From positions 223,628-287,627 of the forward strand of contig JADGDS010000001.1 of NCBI GenBank assembly GCA_016744775.1: a stretch of DNA of 64,000 nucleotides. Direction: 5' to 3'. The position numbers and the translations under genes are program-made. Shown here in pieces: positions 1 to 7,811 of this stretch. Numbering within the stretch: the first letter of the stretch is position 1; every line of letters begins with the position of its first letter. Under the pieces are notes generated by a model. The model made no database searches, had not been told where the DNA came from, and saw only the letters and a program-made list of their open reading frames with translations. Origin of the DNA: Candidatus Marithrix sp. (GTDB lineage: Bacteria > Pseudomonadota > Gammaproteobacteria > Beggiatoales > Beggiatoaceae).

Positions 1-73
1 CATTTAGAACATATCCATCACAAATTATACCGGGTATTAATTCTACTTTTCCATAATGTATAGCTTCTTGCAT
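1..73 (-). CDS. 5' end of an unidentified gene running off the left edge
   Basis: Twenty-four codons are visible on the minus strand, starting at an ATG at 73-71 and reading MQEAIHYGKVELIPG and then IICDGYVLN before the window ends. An AGGAAA ribosome binding site lies about 7 bases upstream. The clean ribosome binding site and open frame make it a likely real N-terminus. The family is not identifiable from so little. A second copy of the ribosome binding site and first codons occurs at 3057-3090, so this gene start has been duplicated. Confidence 0.55.
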   Translation of the reverse strand, partial: MQEAIHYGKVELIPGIICDGYVLN

Positions 74-302
74 AAATAATTTTCCTTTATAAAAAACTTT
101 TATTATAAAGGAAAAGTTTGTGAATTAAAATTGAAGAATAATAATTTCTAGTTATTTAACTACTTCAACAATAACCATGTCAACCATATATACTTTTGAA
201 GCCAAATCTAATAGCCATGAAGGGGCGAAATAATGAGTTTTATGTTTTAATACGTCCCTTCAAGGCGAGATCATTACAATGTAAAGTTTTTTTCTTAATA
301 CG
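74..302. other. Intergenic region with a weak inverted repeat
   Basis: This 230-base AT-rich gap separates two divergent genes. It holds a 10-base inverted repeat with one mismatch (TGAAGGGGCG near 218 and CGTCCCTTCA near 256) and a TATAAT-like hexamer on the minus strand that could serve the gene at the left edge. No further gene or RNA is seen. Confidence 0.35.
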
Positions 303-305
303 ATG

Positions 306-335
306 TTGGAAATTGGGAACAAAATCTGTTATAAT
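306..335 (+). promoter_or_regulatory. Candidate sigma-70 promoter of the GH114-like gene
   Basis: A -35-like TTGGAA (306-311) is followed after 18 bases by a perfect TATAAT (330-335). Transcription would start near 342, about 24 bases before the ATG at 366. This argues against the earlier in-frame ATG at 303, which lies upstream of the promoter. Confidence 0.5.
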
Positions 336-365
336 CAAAAATTATTATTCACAGGAAATTTAAAA

Positions 366-1640
366 ATGACCAAGCAATTAACTATATATCTAAAAAGTCT
401 TTTGTTCCTGATCTTAGTTGGATTACCCGGACTAGCCTCAAGTGTATTCGCAAGTACTCAGATCCTCACCCCAACCAAGCTCAAAAGCCAAAAAGGCAGT
501 CACAGTGACCAATCACTGGAAGTTTTGACCCAATTTGAGCAAACCAATTCCGATAATGACTGGAATACCTACATTGAGTTCAATCCATCGAAAAAATATG
601 TTGGCTTTTTTACTTTTAAGCTGCCCAGCAATACAAAGGCAGTTGACCTTAAGACTCTCTCCTTAGAGCTTAACTACCTTGGTCCCACCAAAGCTGAACA
701 ACGTTGGGTTTGGCATATGCGAAACTTTTGCACCAACAAATTGGTTTTAGTAGGCGACAATAAAAATGCCAGCGATTGGCTATGGACTAAAATGAGTTTT
801 GATATTAACAATCCCAGTTGTTATGTAAATGATAAGGGTAATCTGAAACTACGTTACTACAGTAATACCAACAAGGATATGAGCAATATAGACTACCTAG
901 TCCTCAGCTACACCACCAATCAGAAACCTCCTAGCAATTGGTGGCAACCGAAACCGGGTACCAGTTGGCAATGGCAAATCACTGGAAATATAGACACCTC
1001 CTTTAACGTAGATATGTACGATATTGATCTTTTCGATACACCCGTAGCCACCATTAATAAACTTCACAACGATGGACGTATAGTGATCTGCTACTTCAGT
1101 GCTGGTAGCTGGGAAAATTGGCGTGATGATGCAAATGATTTTCCTACCTCTGTACTAGGTAAGACTCTTGACGGTTGGGAAGACGAAAAATACTTGGACA
1201 TACGTGATATAGATTCCTTGGCTCCGATTATGGAAGCCCGCCTTGATGAAGCGGTTAATAAAGGTTGTGATGGTGTAGAGCCGGATAACATAGATAGTTA
1301 TGCCAATGATTCTGGCTTTCGATTAACTTATCAAGACCAATTAAATTACAATATTTGGCTAGCAAATGCAGCACACAAGCGTAATTTGTCTATAGGTATC
1401 AAAAACGATTTGGGGCAAATAGCTGATTTGATACACCATTTTGACTGGGCCTTAAATGAGCAATGCTTTGAATATAATGAGTGCGAGTTGCTGTTTCCAT
1501 TTATACAAGCTGGCAAGGCAGTCTTTGGAGTCGAGTATAATCGTAATACGAATAGCTTCTGCCCGCAAGCCAACGTCATGGAATTTGATTGGCTGAAGAA
1601 GAATCTTGATTTAGATGCGTGGCGAGTTAGTTGTCGCTGA
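366..1640 (+). CDS. Secreted GH114-like (endo-alpha-1,4-polygalactosaminidase family) protein
   Basis: The 424-residue product has a clear signal peptide (MTKQL, a hydrophobic stretch, then cleavage after VFA). Residues of about 25-200 form a beta-rich region with no recognised family. The second half matches the GH114/TM1410 TIM-barrel family: WQWQITGNIDTS, VICYFSAGSWENWR, a conserved KYLDIRD, and CDGVEPDNIDSY, whose acidic residues are the presumed active site. These enzymes attack galactosamine-containing exopolysaccharide, so a role in sheath or biofilm polysaccharide turnover is an inference. An AGGAAA ribosome binding site 7 bases before 366 fixes the start. It stands alone, convergent with glf. 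Confidence 0.8.
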   Translation: MTKQLTIYLKSLLFLILVGLPGLASSVFASTQILTPTKLKSQKGSHSDQSLEVLTQFEQTNSDNDWNTYIEFNPSKKYVGFFTFKLPSNTKAVDLKTLSLELNYLGPTKAEQRWVWHMRNFCTNKLVLVGDNKNASDWLWTKMSFDINNPSCYVNDKGNLKLRYYSNTNKDMSNIDYLVLSYTTNQKPPSNWWQPKPGTSWQWQITGNIDTSFNVDMYDIDLFDTPVATINKLHNDGRIVICYFSAGSWENWRDDANDFPTSVLGKTLDGWEDEKYLDIRDIDSLAPIMEARLDEAVNKGCDGVEPDNIDSYANDSGFRLTYQDQLNYNIWLANAAHKRNLSIGIKNDLGQIADLIHHFDWALNEQCFEYNECELLFPFIQAGKAVFGVEYNRNTNSFCPQANVMEFDWLKKNLDLDAWRVSCR

Positions 1641-1680
1641 GTTTATGGTGGGTTGAAAATAATGTAGTCAACTTTTAGAT

Positions 1681-1715
1681 AAACCTGACAGGTTTTTAAA
1701 ACCTGTCAGGTTTTG
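1681..1715. repeat. ACCTGACAGG fold-back repeat, copy 1
   Basis: A near-perfect inverted repeat (AAACCTGACAGGTTTT / AAAACCTGTCAGGTTT) lies between the convergent GH114-like and glf genes and ends in a T-run, so it may act as a bidirectional terminator. Related copies lie at about 21466-21492 and 62091-62123, which marks it as a dispersed repeat rather than a private terminator. Confidence 0.7.
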
Positions 1716-1746
1716 TTGCGCATTTTATTTCATGCACGTTCCTAAT

Positions 1747-2874
1747 CTAAGAAGTCACCACATGCTTATCAAACAAATGCAAAGCTCGCGCAACCGCTTG
1801 ATCCATATTATAATATTGATATTCCGCTAAACGCCCAGCAAATAATACTTCTCCTTTCAGTTTTTCTGCTTCTTGCTGATACTTTTTATATAATGCCTTA
1901 TATTCATCTTTTGGAATCGGATAATAAGGAGTATTTTCTCCACGTTTATAGGCTTGTGGATATTCCTCTATATAGCTACTGCCATAACTACGTTGACCAG
2001 TTAAGTGTTTAAATTCTGTGATTCTAGTATAATTATATTCATTCGGATAATTAACTGTTCCAACCGCTTGCATTTGATCTTGTTCTGTATAATGGAACTT
2101 AAAATCTAAGCTACGATAAGGCAATTCTCCATGTGTATGTTCAAAAAATTCGTCAATTGGTCCAGTGAAAATCATGCGTTTATATTGAATATCTTTCATG
2201 ATTTCTTGGTATGATGTGTTTAATAACACTTTGATATTAGGATGATTTAGCATGTTCCTAAATAAGCTGGTATAACCATGTTTAGGTAAACCTTGATAGC
2301 TATCTTGAAAATAACGATTATCGCGACTAATATAAATTGGCACACGCGCTGTTACTGATGGTGCTAATTCTTCTGGTTTTAATTCCCATTGTTTTAATGT
2401 ATATTTATGAAAAACATTATCATAAATATAATCAGCTAAAAATTTTAAGTCATTATTTTTAGCTGTTTCACGAATTTTCAAAATAGGCACTTTAACATTA
2501 AAGCCATATTCTTCAATTAATTGTTGTGATAATTTATCAGCATAATGGCTTGGAAATAAAGCAGATAAAGTATTTAAATTAAAAGGAATTGGTACCTCTT
2601 TACCATCAATAACTCCTAAAACCTGATGATAATAACTTCGCCATTCGGTAAATTGAGCTAAATAATCCCAAATATACTGTGCATTAGCATGAAAAATATG
2701 GGGTCCATATTTATGTACCAATATACCTTGTTTATCATAATAATCATAAGCATTACCAGCAATATGATCTCGTTGTTCAACAATTAAAACTTTTTGATTC
2801 AATTGAGAAGCAATACGCTCTGCTAATACGCTTCCAGTAAAACCAGCTCCTACAATCAGCCAATCAAATTTCAT
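1747..2874 (-). CDS. glf: UDP-galactopyranose mutase
   Basis: This flavoenzyme converts UDP-galactopyranose to UDP-galactofuranose, the donor for galactofuranose in cell-surface polysaccharides. The 375-residue length is normal. The N-terminus carries the FAD-binding Rossmann motif (DWLIVGAGFTGSVLAE, glycines at about 8-13) and the family sequences HIAGNAYDYYD and YGPHIFHAN; YGSSYIEEYP and FAGRLAEYQYYNMD near the C-terminus line the substrate and flavin sites. The gene is monocistronic. Its ATG at 2874-2872 follows a purine-rich GGAGAAA stretch. No other polysaccharide genes adjoin it. Confidence 0.95.
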   Translation of the reverse strand: MKFDWLIVGAGFTGSVLAERIASQLNQKVLIVEQRDHIAGNAYDYYDKQGILVHKYGPHIFHANAQYIWDYLAQFTEWRSYYHQVLGVIDGKEVPIPFNLNTLSALFPSHYADKLSQQLIEEYGFNVKVPILKIRETAKNNDLKFLADYIYDNVFHKYTLKQWELKPEELAPSVTARVPIYISRDNRYFQDSYQGLPKHGYTSLFRNMLNHPNIKVLLNTSYQEIMKDIQYKRMIFTGPIDEFFEHTHGELPYRSLDFKFHYTEQDQMQAVGTVNYPNEYNYTRITEFKHLTGQRSYGSSYIEEYPQAYKRGENTPYYPIPKDEYKALYKKYQQEAEKLKGEVLFAGRLAEYQYYNMDQAVARALHLFDKHVVTS

Positions 2875-2914
2875 TTATTTCTCCAATATTAAAGATAATC
2901 ATGTAAGGAATTTT

Positions 2915-3054
2915 CTCGTTCCCACGCTCCAGCGTGGTAACGCATGTATCGGCGCTCCAGCGCCGAGTAAAACCACTGAAATTACCCAGTACAAAAAAAC
3001 ACTTGACGCTGGAGCGTCTGTACATGCGTTACCACGCTGGAGCGTGGGAACGAG
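2915..3054. repeat. Fold-back element with perfect 34-bp inverted ends
   Basis: The ends 2915-2948 and 3021-3054 are perfect inverted repeats of 34 bases (CTCGTTCCCACGCTCCAGCG outward). The 72-base centre carries further copies of the GCGCTCCAGCGC motif. The same CCCACGCTGGAGCGTGGG core forms the hairpin at 46823-46862. It encodes nothing convincing. It looks like a non-autonomous mobile repeat (MITE-like). Confidence 0.75.
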
Positions 3055-3056
3055 AA

Positions 3057-3090
3057 ATAATGTATAGCTTCTTGCATAAATAATTTTCCT
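3057..3090 (-). repeat. Copy of the start region of the left-edge gene
   Basis: These 34 bases are identical to 53-86 and include the AGGAAA ribosome binding site, ATG and first seven codons of the gene leaving the left edge. No open frame continues here, because the fold-back repeat at 2915-3054 interrupts it. This is a gene-start relic. Confidence 0.65.
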
Positions 3091-3359
3091 CATAATTATG
3101 ATTTAATTACAAATATTCTGTAGGTTGGGCTGACCAACGGAAGCCCAACAATTCCAAAGTAGTCTTCATGCTCAAACCCTTATCAATAAAGGGATTAATC
3201 GTTTTTCAAGGCAAAATAGTCTTCATGCGGTTTAACGCTTCCCAACCAGTCAGTAGTTCAAATTATAACATTATTAGCTAATAAAAATATTTTGTGCATG
3301 AAAATAGCATAAACATTTATGCTATAATTGATTAGTTACGCCAAATTAAAATAAATATT
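3091..3359. other. Repeat-bearing leader region upstream of metK
   Basis: This gap holds a single arm of the GTTGGGCT repeat (about 3120-3150, itself able to form a GTTGGGCT/AGCCCAAC hairpin), two copies of TAGTCTTCATGC about 55 bases apart, and the metK promoter. No structure matching a SAM or SAH riboswitch was recognised by eye. Confidence 0.5.
3320..3328 (+). promoter_or_regulatory. Extended -10 promoter of metK-ahcY
   Basis: TGCTATAAT fits the extended -10 consensus TGnTATAAT, which does not need a strong -35; none is seen at the right distance. The predicted start near 3335 leaves a 25-base leader, too short to hold a riboswitch. Confidence 0.55.
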
Positions 3360-4520
3360 ATGTCTAATACCTTACTTTTTACCTCTGAATCAGTGTCAGA
3401 GGGTCATCCAGATAAATTATCTGATCAAATTTCTGATGCTATCTTAGATGCTTTATTAGCACAAGATGCTAATTCGCGCGTTGCTTGCGAAACTTTAGTT
3501 AAAACCGGTATGGTAGTCGTAGCCGGAGAAGTTAGAACTAATGCTCAAATTGAAGTTGAAGAAATTGTTCGTGAAACCGTAAAAAATGTCGGTTATAACA
3601 GTTCAGATGTTGGTTTTGATGCCGCATCTTGCGCAGTATTATCTGCTCTGGGTAAGCAATCAGATGATATTGCTATGGGTGTAGATGAAACTAACGATCA
3701 TGAACAAGGTGCTGGTGATCAAGGTTTAATGTTTGGTTATGCTAGTAATGAAACTGATGTTTTAATGCCTGCTCCAATTACTTATGCACACCGTTTAGTA
3801 AAACGCCAATCTGAAGTGCGTAAAAATGGTACTTTAACTTGGTTACGCCCAGATGCTAAAAGTCAGGTGACATTCCGTTATGTTGATGATAAACCAGTAG
3901 GTATTGATGCTATAGTATTATCAACTCAACATAATCCTGAAATTGATAATAAAGTTCTGCGTGAAGCAGTGATGGATGAAATTATTAAACCTGTATTGCC
4001 AGAACAATGGATTGATAAAGATACAAGCATTTATATTAATCCAACTGGACGTTTTGTAATTGGTGGACCAGTAGGCGATTGCGGTCTAACAGGGCGTAAA
4101 ATTATTGTCGATACTTATGGTGGTATGGCGCGACATGGTGGTGGAGCGTTTTCTGGTAAAGATCCTTCTAAAGTTGATAGATCAGCCGCTTATGCTTGCC
4201 GCTATGTTGCAAAAAACATTGTTGCCGCTGGTTTAGCAGAACGTTGTGAAATTCAAGTTTCTTATGCTATTGGGGTTGCTGAGCCAACATCTATTCGTGT
4301 TGAAACTTTTGGTACTGGTATCATTGATGAAATTCGTATGACTGAATTAGTACGTGAACATTTTGATTTACGCCCACGTGGTTTAATCGCAATGTTAGAT
4401 TTATTACATCCAATTTATGCTGATACTGCTGCCTATGGTCATTTTGGACGTGAAGAATCTCAATTTACATGGGAACGTACTGATAAAGCTGACATTTTAC
4501 GCGAAGCTGCTAAAGCTTAA
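3360..4520 (+). CDS. metK: S-adenosylmethionine synthetase
   Basis: It makes SAM from methionine and ATP in the cytoplasm. All three family domains are present over the usual length (386 residues): the ATP loop [15 protein letters not shown] near residue 10, [12 protein letters not shown] near residue 117, [18 protein letters not shown] near 231 and [19 protein letters not shown] near 260. The ahcY gene follows after 29 bases, so synthesis of SAM and removal of its by-product S-adenosylhomocysteine are probably co-transcribed. No clear Shine-Dalgarno sequence precedes the ATG. Confidence 0.98.
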   Translation: MSNTLLFTSESVSEGHPDKLSDQISDAILDALLAQDANSRVACETLVKTGMVVVAGEVRTNAQIEVEEIVRETVKNVGYNSSDVGFDAASCAVLSALGKQSDDIAMGVDETNDHEQGAGDQGLMFGYASNETDVLMPAPITYAHRLVKRQSEVRKNGTLTWLRPDAKSQVTFRYVDDKPVGIDAIVLSTQHNPEIDNKVLREAVMDEIIKPVLPEQWIDKDTSIYINPTGRFVIGGPVGDCGLTGRKIIVDTYGGMARHGGGAFSGKDPSKVDRSAAYACRYVAKNIVAAGLAERCEIQVSYAIGVAEPTSIRVETFGTGIIDEIRMTELVREHFDLRPRGLIAMLDLLHPIYADTAAYGHFGREESQFTWERTDKADILREAAKA

Positions 4521-4549
4521 TTTTTTAATTTACTAAAAAAAATATATAT

Positions 4550-5863
4550 ATGAGTACACAACCTATAATAAATGTAGAACCTGATTATAAAATTGCTGAT
4601 ATTAATTTAGCTAAATGGGGGCATCAAGAAATTAGAATTGCAGAAACCGAAATGCCCGGTTTAATGCAATTAAGAACAGAATATGGTGATGAAAAACCAC
4701 TAAAAGATGCTCGCATTGCTGGTTGTTTACATATGACTGTACAAACAGCAGTTTTAATTGAAACTTTAATAGCATTAGGAGCCGAAGTACGTTGGTCATC
4801 ATGCAATATCTTTTCAACTCAGGATCATGCAGCAGCAGCTATCGCTGATCAAGATATTCCAGTCTTTGCTTGGAAAGGTGAAACTGATGAAGAATTTTGG
4901 TGGTGCATAGAACAAACAATTTTTGGACCAAATGATTGGCGTCCAAATATGATTTTAGATGATGGCGGTGATTTAACTCAAATCATGCACGATAAATATC
5001 CTGATTTATTAGAAAATATTAAGGGTTTATCTGAAGAAACTACTACTGGTGTACATCGTTTGTATGAAATGATGAAAGATGGTTCACTAAAAGTTCCTGC
5101 ATTTAATGTTAATGATTCTGTAACCAAATCTAAATTTGATAATTTATATGGTTGTCGTGAATCCTTAATGGATGGTATTAAACGCGCCACAGATGTAATG
5201 ATAGCTGGTAAAACTGGCGTAGTTTTAGGTTATGGTGATGTTGGTAAAGGTTGCGCTCAAGCATTTCGCGGTTTAGGTGCTACTGTGTGGGTTACAGAAA
5301 TTGATCCTATTTGTGCTTTACAAGCGGCTATGGAAGGTTATCGCGTTGTAACTATGGAAGAAGCGGCTGCTTTAGGTGATATTTTTGTTACTACAACTGG
5401 TAATATAAATGTCATCACCCATGAACACATGAAGCAAATGAAAGATCAAGCGATTGTGTGTAATATTGGACATTTTGATTCAGAAATTGAAGTTGCAGCT
5501 TTACGTGAATATGAATGGGAAAACATTAAACCGCAAGTTGATCATATCATTTTCCCAGATGGTAAACGCATAATTTTATTAGCAGAAGGGCGTTTAGTAA
5601 ACTTAGGATGCGCTACAGGACATCCTAGCTTTGTAATGTCAAATTCTTTTACTAATCAAGTGCTTGCGCAAATAGAAATATGGCATAATGCTGATAAATA
5701 TGAAAATAAGGTTTATGTATTACCTAAGCATCTGGATGAAAAAGTAGCACATATGCACTTAGAACGCTTAAATGCACATTTAACTGCATTAACTCCAGAA
5801 CAAGCGGAATATTTAAATATATCCATAGATGGACCTTATAAACCCGAGCATTATCGCTATTAA
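4550..5863 (+). CDS. ahcY: Adenosylhomocysteinase (S-adenosylhomocysteine hydrolase)
   Basis: The enzyme splits S-adenosylhomocysteine to adenosine and homocysteine, relieving product inhibition of methyltransferases. At 437 residues it is normal in size. The NAD-binding motif [18 protein letters not shown] lies near residue 225, and [20 protein letters not shown] and the C-terminal [10 protein letters not shown] are family signatures; the C-terminal Lys-Tyr residues reach into the partner subunit's NAD site. It follows metK closely. A GC-rich hairpin after the stop codon separates it from rapZ. No strong ribosome binding site is seen. Confidence 0.97.
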   Translation: MSTQPIINVEPDYKIADINLAKWGHQEIRIAETEMPGLMQLRTEYGDEKPLKDARIAGCLHMTVQTAVLIETLIALGAEVRWSSCNIFSTQDHAAAAIADQDIPVFAWKGETDEEFWWCIEQTIFGPNDWRPNMILDDGGDLTQIMHDKYPDLLENIKGLSEETTTGVHRLYEMMKDGSLKVPAFNVNDSVTKSKFDNLYGCRESLMDGIKRATDVMIAGKTGVVLGYGDVGKGCAQAFRGLGATVWVTEIDPICALQAAMEGYRVVTMEEAAALGDIFVTTTGNINVITHEHMKQMKDQAIVCNIGHFDSEIEVAALREYEWENIKPQVDHIIFPDGKRIILLAEGRLVNLGCATGHPSFVMSNSFTNQVLAQIEIWHNADKYENKVYVLPKHLDEKVAHMHLERLNAHLTALTPEQAEYLNISIDGPYKPEHYRY

Positions 5864-5866
5864 GTA

Positions 5867-5890
5867 AAATTCCCCCGATTAGGGGGATTT
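5867..5890. terminator. C5/G5 hairpin after ahcY
   Basis: AAATTCCCCC and GGGGGATTT form a 9-10 bp stem around a 5-base loop directly behind ahcY. It lacks a long T-run. It could terminate or attenuate transcription into rapZ, which begins 15 bases later. Confidence 0.45.
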
Positions 5891-5904
5891 AGGCAGTAAT
5901 TAAA

Positions 5905-6777
5905 ATGAAACTTGTAATTGTAACTGGTTTGTCAGGATCAGGTAAAACAATAGTTTTAAATAGTCTGGAAGATATGGGTATCAGTTGTGTTGACAACTTA
6001 CCAGTAGGTTTATTACCAGCTTTTATTGAACATATTAATAAGCAACAAAACCAATCAAACAGTTTTGCTGTAGGAGTAGATGCACGTACTATTACAGAAG
6101 AATATGATGTCAAAGTACTATTAAAAACTCTCAGCGTCACCACAATTTCCTATCAAATATTATTTATTGAAGCTGATCATCGCGAATTACTAAAGCGTTT
6201 TAGTGAAACACGCCGTAAACATCCATTAACTCGCAAAGATTTATCCTTAGAAGAAGCGGTTAAATATGAACGTCAATTAATTCAACCATTAGCTGATATA
6301 GCTGATCTTCGTATTAATACTAGTCACACTCATATTCATCAATTACGTAATACAATTCATAAAGCCATTGAATTACGTCCCAAACAAGGATTATCTTTAC
6401 TAGTTCGCTCATTTGGTTTTAAACATGGAATACCATTTGATACCGATTTTGTGTTTGATGTACGTTGTTTACCCAACCCTCATTGGGAAAAAGATTTAAA
6501 GAAATTTACTGGGCGTGATAATAATGTAATTGAATTTTTACAACAATATCCAAAAGTGGATAAAATGTATCAACATATCTTAACTTTTTTAGAAACATGG
6601 ATTCCAGAATTTGTTTCTGATAATAGAAGTTATTTAACAGTAGCAATAGGTTGTACAGGTGGGCAACATCGCTCAGTATATTTAGCAGAACAATTGGCAC
6701 AACATTTTAGTAAACAACAGAAATATGGTGTATTAGTACGACATCGAGAACTTGGAATTCAAGAAATTAGGAATTAA
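5905..6777 (+). CDS. rapZ: RNase adapter protein RapZ
   Basis: In enterobacteria RapZ binds glucosamine-6-phosphate and small RNAs and guides RNase E to GlmZ, controlling glmS. The 290-residue product has the Walker A motif GLSGSGKT at residues 8-15, DNLPVGLLPA, and the C-terminal RNA-binding block with FGFKHGIP, DVRCLPNPHW, IGCTGGQHRSVYLAEQLA and RHREL. The usual rpoN/ptsN neighbours are absent; here it follows ahcY. Whether the sRNA circuit exists in this organism cannot be seen. Confidence 0.92.
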   Translation: MKLVIVTGLSGSGKTIVLNSLEDMGISCVDNLPVGLLPAFIEHINKQQNQSNSFAVGVDARTITEEYDVKVLLKTLSVTTISYQILFIEADHRELLKRFSETRRKHPLTRKDLSLEEAVKYERQLIQPLADIADLRINTSHTHIHQLRNTIHKAIELRPKQGLSLLVRSFGFKHGIPFDTDFVFDVRCLPNPHWEKDLKKFTGRDNNVIEFLQQYPKVDKMYQHILTFLETWIPEFVSDNRSYLTVAIGCTGGQHRSVYLAEQLAQHFSKQQKYGVLVRHRELGIQEIRN

Positions 6778-6868
6778 ACTAGTAGGTTGGGCTGACGATA
6801 GGAAGCCCAACACAACACAATTATTCCACGATTCGTTGGGCTTCCTATCGTCAGCCCAACCTACTAGT
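6778..6868. repeat. GTTGGGCT fold-back repeat, full copy
   Basis: The ends 6778-6811 and 6835-6868 are perfect 34-bp inverted repeats enclosing 23 bases. Each arm also contains an internal GTTGGGCT/AGCCCAAC hairpin. Related copies lie at 3120-3150, 59737-59812, 61781-61823 and 62375-62405. It sits between the convergent rapZ and cas6-like genes and has no coding content. A MITE-like or REP-like dispersed element is the best reading. Confidence 0.8.
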
Positions 6869-6871
6869 TAA

Positions 6872-7552
6872 TCAATTACTCTGATCAGGATTTACAGCCT
6901 TAATATCTTTATGAGGAATAAACAAACCACAACCCATTTTTCTACCTTCACCTATACCTTGTTGTTGCAAACGAATTGAATCATTCGCTTCCATATCTGC
7001 AATCATTAAGCTACGAGTAAATAATTCTGTTTCTGCTAATTTCACAATATTAGTTTTGCCACATAATGCCTTACGACATTCAATATCCATATTTTTTAAC
7101 TCAGCAACCACAGATTCTATAAAAGCATCCTCATCTTGCTCAGGATTGGCAATTATATGTCGTGCAAATAATACTGGCATTTGTATTAATGGTTTTTGTT
7201 TAGCGGCACCAATTGTTAAAGAATAGCCACTAATATCTAATGTCATGCCAGTTAATACTTGTGCATCAGCAATGCGATGTTCAGGAACACGTAGCGTCAA
7301 TTTAGTACGACGCGATAAATATAAAATACTATCAGCTGGGCGATACCAACCATTACCTGATTCAGCTCCATGAATTAAATGTAAACCCACATCTGCCTCA
7401 TTGTTAAACCACGGTAATGCTTGAATAATTGCTTCAGACAAAGCATAAGCATGATCTAATGACAGACAAGTACAATTAATATCAAATACTAAATCTACAA
7501 TATTTGTAGATATAATTTTATCTACTTCAGAATTTTCTTCTTGCCACAACAT
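6872..7552 (-). CDS. Cas6/Cmx6-like RAMP protein (type I-MYXAN Cas6 family), no CRISPR array nearby
   Basis: I recognise this 226-residue protein as like the Cas6/Cmx6 family: a beta-strand start VDLVFDINC (19-27), LSLDHAYAL with His34 at the place of a possible catalytic histidine, GLHLIHGAESGNG (57-69), LRVPEHRI (88-94), and a C-terminal glycine-rich loop GIGEGRKMGCGLFIP (199-213), the hallmark of Cas6 RAMP folds. Cas6 enzymes cut CRISPR precursor RNA. No array, cas3 or cascade gene lies in the window, so the substrate is unknown and the true role may not be CRISPR. A 60-aa gene 13 bases upstream forms an operon with it. Confidence 0.75.
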   Translation of the reverse strand: MLWQEENSEVDKIISTNIVDLVFDINCTCLSLDHAYALSEAIIQALPWFNNEADVGLHLIHGAESGNGWYRPADSILYLSRRTKLTLRVPEHRIADAQVLTGMTLDISGYSLTIGAAKQKPLIQMPVLFARHIIANPEQDEDAFIESVVAELKNMDIECRKALCGKTNIVKLAETELFTRSLMIADMEANDSIRLQQQGIGEGRKMGCGLFIPHKDIKAVNPDQSN

Positions 7553-7565
7553 AATCTAATCACCA

Positions 7566-7748
7566 TTAATAAAAAGCAGCTTCTAAACGATCTTCCCAAT
7601 TTTCGGGTGTATCTGGATAACTTGGGCGTACATCCATACGAAAAAAACGCTCACCACTGGTTTCAGCCTTTTGTTTAATTACTTTGACTAAGTCTTCAAA
7701 ATTATTTAGTTCATGATGTTCCATCATAACTTCACTAAGATTTAACAT
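7566..7748 (-). CDS. Small acidic protein upstream of the Cas6-like gene
   Basis: This 60-residue frame begins at an ATG preceded by an AAGGAATT ribosome binding site and ends 13 bases before the cas6-like start, so it is likely the first gene of a two-gene operon. It is acidic with an N-terminal helix-forming stretch (LSEVMMEHHELNNFEDLVK) and the motif ERFFRMDVRPSYPD. I do not recognise the family. It has no Cys, signal peptide or membrane segment. A subunit or regulator of the Cas6-like protein is an inference from position alone. Confidence 0.6.
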   Translation of the reverse strand: MLNLSEVMMEHHELNNFEDLVKVIKQKAETSGERFFRMDVRPSYPDTPENWEDRLEAAFY

Positions 7749-7811
7749 ATTTATAATTCCTTATGATTGAAAATTTGTTACAATTTTATATATTTTACTT
7801 TAAACACAACT

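Noticed and set aside
2899-3093. 64-aa minus-strand ORF
   Set aside because: It lies wholly inside the palindromic repeat and gene-start relic, with no family match and no ribosome binding site.
3091-3359. SAM or SAH riboswitch upstream of metK-ahcY
   Set aside because: The predicted leader is only about 25 bases and the conserved aptamer core sequences are not visible.
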